A stretch of 64,000 bases of DNA from the NCBI GenBank assembly GCA_964409245.1, contig CAYPCQ010000038.1, positions 1-64,000 on the forward strand. Reading direction: 5' to 3'. Under the pieces are notes generated by a model. The model made no database searches. It was given only the letters and a program-made list of their open reading frames with translations, and was not told where the DNA came from. The translations under genes were made by a program, and so were the position numbers. Positions 26,395-34,118 of this stretch are shown here, in pieces (position 1 is the first letter of the stretch; each line of letters starts with the position of its first letter). This DNA is from CAIMWS01 sp964409245. GTDB lineage: Bacteria; Verrucomicrobiota; Verrucomicrobiia; Limisphaerales; UBA1319.

Positions 26395-28539
26395 CTATTG
26401 CGCGGGCCAGGCGGACCGGAGTTCGTGTACTTCCAATGCTGTGATCTTCGCGCTGCCGCCTTTGGCTTGGAGTGCAAGCGCAAGGTCGCCGGCTTTCGGA
26501 ATGAACGGCATCGGCACGTAGCACAGGCCGTCGCTGGCAAAGACTTCGAGGCCGGCACGGTCGCAGTAAATCGTGAGGCGCTGTTTGCCCTCGCGGAGCG
26601 GAGCGGGAGCGCGGTGCCCATGGACGGTGAGTTCCTGCTTCTGCGCGTCATAGGTGATCGTCGCACCGCGCACAGTGAGGGCAACTTCGGTCGCGTCGCC
26701 CGGTTCAAACTCGGCGCGAAGCTCAACCAGTTCAGACTTCACACCGGCGAGCGGATTGGCGGTGTCGGGCCGGAGCGTCACCGGGCCGGGACGGTGCGTC
26801 TTGGCATGCAAGGAGCAAAGCTCCTTGACCGGGGTGAAGGTCATGCGGGGGCCTTCCGCCGTGGCCGTGAGCTTGAGTTCCAGCGGGATCGTCATGGACT
26901 GGTTGAACGCCATCCCCGGCGTGGCTGTCTGGAACCAGCCGATCTGGATGCGGCGGCCGTCCTGCTCCGGAATGTCGCTGAAGGTCTGCGGCGCGTAGAA
27001 ACCACGGCCACGGTGGCCCGGCAGCCTGGGTGTCTCCGGCGTGAACTTCGTGCCGTCGAAAGTGCCGACCATGTATTCGCTGCTCGCGGCGGTGAGAACC
27101 CATTTCTTCTTCGCGGCGTCGCCGTCCACGGGCAACTCGAAGAAATCCGGGCACTCGAAGAAGCCAGCCGTCTCGCTCATCACCGTCCAGTCTATCAGGT
27201 TCGGCGAACCCAGGAATTGGATCGTATGGACTCTGTTCTTTTCCACGTAGAGGCACATGACCCATTTCTTCGCCGGCTCGTGCCAGATCACTTTCGGATC
27301 GCGATTGCCGCCGGTGAGCTGCTTCACGACCGGGTTGCCGCTGAACTTGGTGTAGCTCCGGCCGTCGGTGCTGTGCGCGAGGCACTGCACGGTGGGATTT
27401 CCCGCCGCCGTATAGATGAGCACTTGCGCGGGCTGCCCCGGCATGCCGAAGCCGCTCGTATTTGCCCAGTCCACCACCGCGCTGCCGCTGAACATCGGCC
27501 CCAGTTCGTCCGGCGCGAGTGCGTCCGGTAATTCCTGCCAGTGAACCATGTCGCGGCTGACCGCGTGGCCCCAGTGCATGTTGCCCCAGTCCCAGCCGTA
27601 AGGGTTGTGCTGGAAAAACAGGTGATACTCGCCGTTGAAGAACACCATGCCGTTCGGATCGTTGTTCCAACCGCGCTTCGGCGAGAAATGGAACTGTCCG
27701 CGCAACGGCTCGCGGTAAAGGTTCTCCCCGCCTTTGATCGAGTCGGCCTGCTCAATCGAACTCAACGCCGTGGAATCATCGGGCAGCTTGTTCACTTGCA
27801 GCGTAACCGTCTGGCCGCGCCACGCGCTCACGTCCATCGGCGCCCACCATTCCGGCTCCCCGTTCGCCAACTCGATGTCGTTCTTCACCTCGGCGCGTCC
27901 GTTGACGAGCGTCGTGACCAGGCGCTTGGGCGCGCCCTTCCTGATCGGGAGGTTCAGGTAGCGCTGCTCGATCTTGAACTCGCGCTTCGTGTTTATGAGC
28001 AAGGCCGCCGGCTTGCGGCCGGTCTGAACGATCTGGTCCACGTTGATGTGGCCCCAACCGCCAGTCGCCTGGTCCACGATCTGGATGACGGCAGTCTTGC
28101 CCGCGAACTCGCTCACGTCCCACAACTCCGGCGCGAGGGCTTCGCTGCCGCCGGCTGTCTCGTTAGGGCCGGTGGCGGTGCGGACGGCCTTCCCGCCAAT
28201 GAGCAGGTTCATGGCAAGCTTCTCCGGATTTCTGCCGCCGCCGAGGAGGAAGCTGATGAGCTTGCGCTCAATCTTGAATTCGGGCGACGTGAGCGTGCCC
28301 GTGGTGCCGTCGCCATTGAAGAACGAGTTGACGAGGCCCTTGCCCTTGAACCCGTCCACGTGCATCTGGTTGGGCAACGTGCCGCGCGCGGGTCCGGGGC
28401 CAAAGGCTTCGCCGGTCACTTTCCAGTTGCCGTAGTTCGCACCTTCAAAATCGGCAATGACGAGGTCGTCCACGGCACGCACTCTGGGCGCAGCGAGGGC
28501 GGTGATACAGAGGAGGGTGATCTTGAGTAAGTTTTTCAT
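26395..28539 (-). CDS. GH32 levanase/fructan beta-fructosidase
   Basis: 714 residues; the ATG at 28539 opens a signal peptide (MKNLLKITLLCITALAAPRV). All GH32 motifs are canonical: W-N-N-D-P-N-G near residue 290 (nucleophile Asp), G-N-R-D-P near residue 411 (transition-state Asp), F-E-C-P-D-F near residue 461 (acid/base Glu). About 270 residues precede the propeller, with a jelly-roll-like module (DLVIADFEGANYGNWKVTG) of the DUF4980 sort found in Bacteroidetes-type levanases. C-terminal sandwich ends near LEVFASDGLCYVP. Acts outside the cytoplasm on fructans or sucrose-type sugars. Flanked by relics of a transporter and fructokinase and by a LamG fragment. Confidence 0.93.
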   Translation of the reverse strand: MKNLLKITLLCITALAAPRVRAVDDLVIADFEGANYGNWKVTGEAFGPGPARGTLPNQMHVDGFKGKGLVNSFFNGDGTTGTLTSPEFKIERKLISFLLGGGRNPEKLAMNLLIGGKAVRTATGPNETAGGSEALAPELWDVSEFAGKTAVIQIVDQATGGWGHINVDQIVQTGRKPAALLINTKREFKIEQRYLNLPIRKGAPKRLVTTLVNGRAEVKNDIELANGEPEWWAPMDVSAWRGQTVTLQVNKLPDDSTALSSIEQADSIKGGENLYREPLRGQFHFSPKRGWNNDPNGMVFFNGEYHLFFQHNPYGWDWGNMHWGHAVSRDMVHWQELPDALAPDELGPMFSGSAVVDWANTSGFGMPGQPAQVLIYTAAGNPTVQCLAHSTDGRSYTKFSGNPVVKQLTGGNRDPKVIWHEPAKKWVMCLYVEKNRVHTIQFLGSPNLIDWTVMSETAGFFECPDFFELPVDGDAAKKKWVLTAASSEYMVGTFDGTKFTPETPRLPGHRGRGFYAPQTFSDIPEQDGRRIQIGWFQTATPGMAFNQSMTIPLELKLTATAEGPRMTFTPVKELCSLHAKTHRPGPVTLRPDTANPLAGVKSELVELRAEFEPGDATEVALTVRGATITYDAQKQELTVHGHRAPAPLREGKQRLTIYCDRAGLEVFASDGLCYVPMPFIPKAGDLALALQAKGGSAKITALEVHELRSAWPAQ

Positions 28540-28555
28540 AATGAGTACGATTTTC

Positions 28556-28999
28556 TTAAAATGAATGCTCGACTGTTTGCTGGTTGGCAATCCGGCCGCC
28601 GAGTTTAAGACCGAGGGAGAGATGAGTTCCGCCGTCCTCCTTGCGATAGATAGTCCGGTTGCCGCCCAACTCCGTGGGCAGCACCCAGGCACTCAAAGTG
28701 ATTTTCGCGGCGGGCTTGAGTGCGGGCACATGGGGGATCGCCACTCCTTGAGTCGCTCCATCGAGCCGGAGCGCCTGGCCCAGCACGCCGGAAACCCGCT
28801 TGGGATGGCCCAGCAAACGCCCGGGCGTGGGGCTGGTTCCGACACCGTTTGCAGCGTCACCGGCATCATCAAAGGTCCAGCGCGCCACAGGGCCGGGCGG
28901 CTCGGCCCCGGCTATGCCGAAAAAGGCCAAACTGGCCAGCCAGGAGATCCAGGCGCAGGAGGCAAAGCCTTTAGGTGTATGTTTCAAGGTAATGATCAT
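28556..28999 (-). pseudogene. Truncated LamG-like (concanavalin fold) exported protein
   Basis: 147 residues. A signal peptide (GFASCAWISWLASLAFFGIA) is followed by a LamG start, ARWTFDDAGDAANG, the strand LRLDGATQGVAIPHVPAL and ITLSAWVLPTELGGNRTIYR. A full LamG domain needs roughly 40-60 more residues; here the frame stops after EHSF, 16 bases before the levanase start. It probably was the N-terminus of a longer LamG-glycosidase and was cut by deletion. It could still be translated as a short secreted stub. Confidence 0.6.
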
Positions 29000-29033
29000 G
29001 CTGTTTCCATAAGTGCAGCCAATAAAACAGCCA

Positions 29034-32000
29034 TCACCAGCAAGGCGCCTCGAATGTGTAATTGCCCGAGCTCACCTCATACACCGCGGCCTCCTTTTCA
29101 GAGCGAAGGAATTTCACCCCCCTGGCTTTGCCGGCGGGCTGGCCGGATTCCGTGACGTCCCCGGATTTGGCGGCCGGCACCACGACCGTAGCGGTGGTGT
29201 TCGGCGGGATGGTGACTTCGAGGCGCAGCTTGCCGGCTTCGCGCCGCCAGTTGCTGACGATTTTGCCATAGAGCGACTGGTGGGAGCACTTCACCCAGGT
29301 CAGATTGCCGACGACGGCGGGCTTGACAAGGATGCGTTTGAAGGCGGTTGCAGCCGGATCGAGCCGGATGCCGCCCAAGCCGCGGTAAAGCCACGCGTCA
29401 ACACTGCCGAGTGCCGGGTGGTTGCGCGAACCACCGCCATCCCATGATTCCCACACCGTGGTGCCGCCACTGTCGAGCATATGAAGCCACCCGGGAAAAT
29501 CCTTCTGCGTCAGCATCGCATAGGCCACGTCGTCACGCCCCTTCTCCATCAGCGTCTGGAACACATAGTACGTGCCGATGATGCCACTGCTGATGTGGTT
29601 GCTGCGGGTTTGTGTGATGTTTTCGAGCAGGCGGGCGAGCACGAGCTCCCGTTTGTCTGACGGGGTCATGCCGAAAGTGAGCGGCAGCGCCTGGGCGGTC
29701 TGGCTGTCCTTGGCATAAAGGCCGGATTGCGCGTCGAAATACTTCCGGTGGAAGACGGCGCAGATTTCATCCGCCAAGCGGGAGTAACGCGCGGCCTCGC
29801 CGTCCTTGCCCAGCAAACGGGCGACTTCGGCGACGATTCTCGCGTGCTGGAAGTAGGCAGCGGTGCCGACGAGGTGGTTTGGCGTTCCGGCCACCGGCAG
29901 CCAGTCGCCTTCGTTGGCCCAACTGATGTGGCCGGGAGACCGGGTGGCAGCGTAGGCGAGATACTTCTTCATGGGCTCGTAAGCCTCTTCGAGGATCCGC
30001 CGGTCGCCGTAGTAGCAGTAGTGCTTCCAGGGCAGGCGGACGAGCGCGCCGCCCCACCATGGATCGGAGAGAAAGTGGGGCGAGCCGTCGGGATTCGAGC
30101 GGCCCCAGCCGGGCGCGGGGGCGATGCAGGAGGCATGGCCGTTGGGATCCTGCACATCCAGCATGTCCCGCCACCATTTCAAGTAAAACCCGGGCATGCG
30201 GAAGTTGTAAATCGCCTCCTCCATGGTGATGTAACCATCGCCGGTCCAGCCAATCTTCTCACGGTGGGGGCAGTCGGTGGGAATACCGTGCAGGTTGGCC
30301 AACTGGGTGCGAAGGATCATCTCGTGAATCCGGTTGACGTCCGGATTCGAACAGGAGAACTCACCGGCAGGTTCCGGGTCGGTGTGGACCCGGATCACGA
30401 CCAGACTGTCGAGCGCCGGTTTCTCTTTCAGCCCGGTCACCTGCACGTAGCGGAAGCCGTGATAGGTAAAGTGCGGCTCGAAGGTCTCGTCGCCCGCGCC
30501 CGCCAGGATGAATTCATCGGTCTGGTAGCGGCCCAAGGTCAGGACGTGCATGCCGTCCCCGCCGAGCCCTTCGTTGAAGCCAAGGGTGATCTTGCGGCCG
30601 CGCTCGCCGCGCGTCGTCAGCCTCGCCCAGCCGGCGGTGTTCACCCCGAGATCGAACACGTACACGCCAGGCTTCGGCTCCGTCAGCTTGACCGGGCGCA
30701 TCGACGCGACGGCCCGGATGGGCGGATGAGCCTGCGCCTGCAAGCGCCCCTTCGGCGCAGGCATGATCCGGGCATCGGTCCATGCCGAATCGTCATATCC
30801 CGGCCGATCCCATCCCGGCATTGCCTTGCGCGCGTCGCAGGTTTCGCCACCCCGGATGCAGTTGTAAATGATCGGACCATTGGTCGAGACTTTCCAGCTT
30901 TCGTCGGAGCAGATCCTCGCGCTGGAGCCATCGGCATACTCCACGTCGATGCGCAGCAGCAGCCTCGGGGGCGCGATCCAAGGCGCTGCCTGGAAACCCC
31001 ATACGTCGGGAGTGGGCTGGTTGTACCAGCCGTTGCCAAGAACGACGCCGATGGCGCTCCGGCCGGGTTTCAACAACTTGGTGACGTCATGCGTCACATA
31101 GAGAACGCGCTCGTCGTAGGCGGTAAAGCCGGGATCGAGGACGTGGCCGCCGACTTTCTGTCCGTCGATGGTCAGTTCGTAGTATCCCAGACCGCATAGG
31201 GTGGCCATGGCCCGCAGCGGTTGCTTCGGCAGATCGGCTTCCTTGCGCAGCATGACGGCTTCCACCTCGATGGCGCCGGGATGCGTGGTCCCGGTCCGGC
31301 CGTCCACCAGCCGCGCCTTCGACCAACCGCTGGTCTCGTTCTCGATCGCGTCCAAGGCGGTGACGTCCCTGCCAAGGGCCACGTTTCCGCCGGCCGCCAT
31401 GACCTGCATTTCCGCCAATGCGAATCCGTAGTTGTCTTCATCCCGGTGGCACAGCTTCGTCACCGTCAACCGGACATGGCGGGCGGAGACTGGCGCAAAG
31501 TGGCAGGCAGGAGCCTCGGCGCCGGGATTCGGCACGTCCGCAGCGGTGAAATCGGCCACGGTTCGAGCGTCCGAGAAGTCCGCATGGCCGGCGACCTCGA
31601 GCTTGAACCGGACGGGGAACAAGTAGCCCGGAGCATCCGGATAGGGTGAAACATTGTCCCATCGCCGGACGGGGAACAGGTGCACTTTATCAATCTGCTG
31701 CGCGGCACCGAGATCAATGGCCACCCATTTCGGGGTGTCAGCGGAAGTGGCGAACACACTGTGGTAGCCATTGCCTCCTGGCAATGACCCTGACTCGTCC
31801 GCTGCGCCAATCCACTTGGCAGCCCCCCAGTCCGCCGGTGCGAGCAATCCCATCGACCACATGGCCGGTTCACTCCAGCCAGAGGGATTTCCGGTCTGGT
31901 CCCACACGCGGACCTTCCAGTGGCACCGCATGCGCGACGCCAGCGGTTTGCCGGCATACGCGATGTGAAGCTGTTGGTCCGATTCAACCTTGCCGCTGTC

Positions 32001-32279
32001 CCACAGGTCACCCTGGCCGGCGGCGATCTTCTCCGGGGTGCTGGCCACCAGCACCTGAAAGGCCGTTTGCGTCAGGCCCCTGGCACCGGCCGCAACGGCG
32101 CCCATCGCCCACGACAAGCGCGGCGGCGTCACGTCGATCCCCACGGGATCCACTCGATACTCGCAGCGCAAACCGGCGGGCACCAGGCCGGCGGCGGCGC
32201 TGCCAGCCGGCAGACCCAGCAGCCAGCAAATGACCGATGCCACCAGTGTGGGAAACAACGTTTTGATTGTCATATTCAT
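29034..32279 (-). CDS. GH78 alpha-L-rhamnosidase with inserted F5/8-type domain
   Basis: 1081 residues with signal peptide (MNMTIKTLFPTLVASVICWL). The Bac_rhamnosid N-terminal pattern L-R-C-E-Y-R-V-D-P-x-G-I-D appears near residue 37. Between residues ~165 and 310 a discoidin-like module is inserted (TPKWVAIDLGAAQQIDKVHL, ARHVRLTVTKL). The catalytic (alpha/alpha)6 domain carries T-D-C-P-H-R-E-K-I-G-W-T-G-D near residue 665, the GH78 signature with the general acid region; YAATRSPGHISWANEGDW follows. The C-terminal sandwich ends in LEVTIPPNTTATVVVP, typical of the family. It hydrolyses alpha-L-rhamnosides such as rhamnogalacturonan or ulvan side chains; which one is not visible. A 24-bp gap separates it from a sugar-porter relic upstream. 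Confidence 0.95.
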   Translation of the reverse strand: MNMTIKTLFPTLVASVICWLLGLPAGSAAAGLVPAGLRCEYRVDPVGIDVTPPRLSWAMGAVAAGARGLTQTAFQVLVASTPEKIAAGQGDLWDSGKVESDQQLHIAYAGKPLASRMRCHWKVRVWDQTGNPSGWSEPAMWSMGLLAPADWGAAKWIGAADESGSLPGGNGYHSVFATSADTPKWVAIDLGAAQQIDKVHLFPVRRWDNVSPYPDAPGYLFPVRFKLEVAGHADFSDARTVADFTAADVPNPGAEAPACHFAPVSARHVRLTVTKLCHRDEDNYGFALAEMQVMAAGGNVALGRDVTALDAIENETSGWSKARLVDGRTGTTHPGAIEVEAVMLRKEADLPKQPLRAMATLCGLGYYELTIDGQKVGGHVLDPGFTAYDERVLYVTHDVTKLLKPGRSAIGVVLGNGWYNQPTPDVWGFQAAPWIAPPRLLLRIDVEYADGSSARICSDESWKVSTNGPIIYNCIRGGETCDARKAMPGWDRPGYDDSAWTDARIMPAPKGRLQAQAHPPIRAVASMRPVKLTEPKPGVYVFDLGVNTAGWARLTTRGERGRKITLGFNEGLGGDGMHVLTLGRYQTDEFILAGAGDETFEPHFTYHGFRYVQVTGLKEKPALDSLVVIRVHTDPEPAGEFSCSNPDVNRIHEMILRTQLANLHGIPTDCPHREKIGWTGDGYITMEEAIYNFRMPGFYLKWWRDMLDVQDPNGHASCIAPAPGWGRSNPDGSPHFLSDPWWGGALVRLPWKHYCYYGDRRILEEAYEPMKKYLAYAATRSPGHISWANEGDWLPVAGTPNHLVGTAAYFQHARIVAEVARLLGKDGEAARYSRLADEICAVFHRKYFDAQSGLYAKDSQTAQALPLTFGMTPSDKRELVLARLLENITQTRSNHISSGIIGTYYVFQTLMEKGRDDVAYAMLTQKDFPGWLHMLDSGGTTVWESWDGGGSRNHPALGSVDAWLYRGLGGIRLDPAATAFKRILVKPAVVGNLTWVKCSHQSLYGKIVSNWRREAGKLRLEVTIPPNTTATVVVPAAKSGDVTESGQPAGKARGVKFLRSEKEAAVYEVSSGNYTFEAPCW

Positions 32280-32362
32280 ATCATTTTATGGTTTATACTG
32301 CATTGAGATCGCTGGTGTTTTCTTTGAGCGTTCCGGCTGGGCTGCATCTCCGGTTCATTCGC

Positions 32363-32517
32363 TTATTCAATCCCGAGTTCTGGCTGGATCTTCTCCAGCG
32401 CCCCCCCCGGGTTTCCGGCATGGCCATCAGCACCCAGACGAGCTGGCCCACCATGCACAGCGCGTAAAAGCCAAAGGCCATCCAACCCGCAAATGCCAGC
32501 GTTCCTGCGGCCAGCAT
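32363..32517 (-). pseudogene. MFS sugar-porter C-terminal relic, frameshifted in a G-run
   Basis: Minus strand encodes MLAAGTLAFAGWMAFGFYAL, a last transmembrane helix (VGQLVWVLMAM), then M-P-E-T-R-G-G. Here a run of eight G (8 C on plus, 32401-32408) shifts the frame. Adding one G restores A-L-E-K-I-Q-P-E-L-G-I-E and a TAA at 32363-32365, matching the P-E-T-x-G-x-x-L-E-x-I end of sugar porters. Only about the last 50 residues of a transporter remain. It is a second, independent relic of the kind at 26271-26363. Confidence 0.7.
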
Positions 32518-32674
32518 CAGGATCTCCAGTTTTTCAAAGTCATGCCACTTATCATATATGTTAGATGTATCCAGGCAATACCTTTTTCGGCCTTTTTGCA
32601 ATCACCAGGGGAAAGGCCGCCGGCAGCGGTTGCGCCAGGATTGCCAGCAGGCTTATGGGCACAAGATCCTGGTG

Positions 32675-32932
32675 ATGGAGGGTTCCGTCCATAGCCATAT
32701 TTACGCGGAGGATGTCCGCGCTTTGCTCGGCAGCACCATTACCTTTGAGCTGATCCATCCGCAGGATTTCCAGGCCGCCCTGGAACTCCAAAAGCTGCCT
32801 GGCCTGCCAATGAGCGGCTCGCTCAACCTCGCCCCGGCTAAACGCTCCGGCATTCAGAGTATTGCCACCGCGGACCAGCGCTTTGAACCAGTTCAAAGCA
32901 GCCTCGTTTCCAGCCCCACCACCACTGCATAA
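32675..32932 (+). pseudogene. PIN-domain relic, copy B
   Basis: Encodes IYAEDVRALLGSTITFELIH and later GIQSIATADQRFEPV, paralogous to 13807-14142 and about 85-90 percent alike by eye over 230 bases. The acidic T-N-D-S-L motif has become M-S-G-S-L, so it cannot be an active PIN nuclease. The 90 bases after it (GAGCCAGAAACCGGGCATGG and on) still resemble the sequence between PIN copy A and its neighbour. Confidence 0.6.
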
Positions 32933-33003
32933 CCCCCTGATAAGCAACGGTTTCGTGAGCCAGAAACCGGGCATGGATAGGCCGTTGAACAGCCCTGGTT
33001 TTC

Positions 33004-33058
33004 CGGAAACGCAACGCCTGGAGGGTGGAAAAATTCGATCCACCTCCCAGGGAGCAGT
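33004..33058. pseudogene. 55-bp remnant of a GH99 gene 3' end
   Basis: GGAAACGCAACGCCTGGAGG through the start of the 776-bp repeat matches, with several changes, the last codons of the DUF1080-GH99 gene (CTGAAACGCACGGCCTGGTG, about 17117-17173). The rest of that gene and its upstream oxidoreductase are absent here. Confidence 0.6.
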
Positions 33059-33805
33059 GATCCAGAAGGCGATCAGAGCCGGACTTGGGCGAGGTAGATG
33101 GCGGTTTTGCCCTCGTGGCTTGAAAAATAGCTGACCCACAACAAACCAGCGTGCCAAACCAGGCCGGGGTAGCTGGCATCCCCGCCGGAGGGGAGCTTGA
33201 GGAATTCGGTGAGGGCCGGTTTCTGCCAATCCAGCCACGCCAGCGCGGTGCGCACCTGGCCGTCATACAAACGGACGGCCGCCACCAGGCGCGCGTCCGG
33301 CAGGCGGATCAGCTGCAGGCCGCCGATTTTGACACCGAGATCGCGCCACTGCCATTGCGTGTACGGCGGAGCGGCGATCCCCAATTGGCCGGAGGCCTTT
33401 TCGCCATCCCGGCGCAGCAGGCACAGCACGGTGTCGTCGGGCAGGAAGGCCAGGCCGGTTTCATTGGGGTAACCTTCGGAGAACAGGTTCGGCACGGGGG
33501 ATTTGAACTGGCGGCCATCCGGGCTGGCATACCAGCGGATGAACCGTTCGCCGAGGGTATCATAACCCACTCCATAGGCGGCCTCCTTGTGCCAGACGAT
33601 GCGCCACAGCCATTGGTTCACCTCGGCCACGGGAACCGGCTCGCCCCACTGGCGGCCATCGTCCGAAAACCAGACCAGGGACTGATGTTTGCCAGCCGCG
33701 GGCTGGTGCAACGCGCCCGCGGCGCTCAAGTAAAGCCGGCCCTGGGAGGTGACCGTGATTTTGGGATCACGGAGATCCGCCGTGGGGGAGGCCAGCCGGG
33801 CGGCG
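33030..33805. repeat. 776-bp direct repeat, right copy
   Basis: Same orientation and nearly identical to 17143-17918. To its right the sialidase-like gene continues to its proper 5' end; to its left lie the PIN copy B and the GH99 remnant. The two copies bracket 15.1 kb. Confidence 0.95.
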
Positions 33806-34056
33806 CTTTGCCAGTTGGTGCCATCGGCGGAGCAAAGCACCCGGACGGCGCCATCCGGCGACACATGCCCCTGCCCTTCCCGGAAGACGCAAAACCATTG
33901 GCCGCGATGATGGACGAGGTCGGTGAAGGCGTTGTGGGGGGCGGCATCCCAAATCCGTTGCACGCCAAGCAATTCGGCGGCGGAGACGGGAGACGGGGAG
34001 CAGGCCAATCCGATGGCCAGCAGGGTGGCCAGCCGATGGCATATCATTCTTTTCAT
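33073..34056 (-). CDS. Exo-alpha-sialidase-like BNR/beta-propeller protein, exported
   Basis: 327 residues. The ATG at 34056 gives a signal peptide (MKRMICHRLATLLAIGLACS, ending near PVSAAE); an upstream in-frame ATG at 34095 adds 13 residues. Propeller blades show the BNR-like S-x-D-G-x-x-W pattern three times: CSADGTNWQ, FSDDGRQWGE and ASPDGRQFKS. T-D-L-V-H-H-R-G-Q-W and L-R-D-P-K-I mark early blades. The protein is shorter than secreted sialidases and I do not see the full Arg triad, so glycosidase activity is not certain; the family in Verrucomicrobiota is simply annotated as sialidase-like. The 3' 733 bases are duplicated at 17186-17918. Confidence 0.75.
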   Translation of the reverse strand: MKRMICHRLATLLAIGLACSPSPVSAAELLGVQRIWDAAPHNAFTDLVHHRGQWFCVFREGQGHVSPDGAVRVLCSADGTNWQSAARLASPTADLRDPKITVTSQGRLYLSAAGALHQPAAGKHQSLVWFSDDGRQWGEPVPVAEVNQWLWRIVWHKEAAYGVGYDTLGERFIRWYASPDGRQFKSPVPNLFSEGYPNETGLAFLPDDTVLCLLRRDGEKASGQLGIAAPPYTQWQWRDLGVKIGGLQLIRLPDARLVAAVRLYDGQVRTALAWLDWQKPALTEFLKLPSGGDASYPGLVWHAGLLWVSYFSSHEGKTAIYLAQVRL

Positions 34057-34118
34057 AGACTTGCCAGGAGTTTGAAATCCAATTGCTTTGAACATTTTTC
34101 CCGATAGTATCCACAGGC

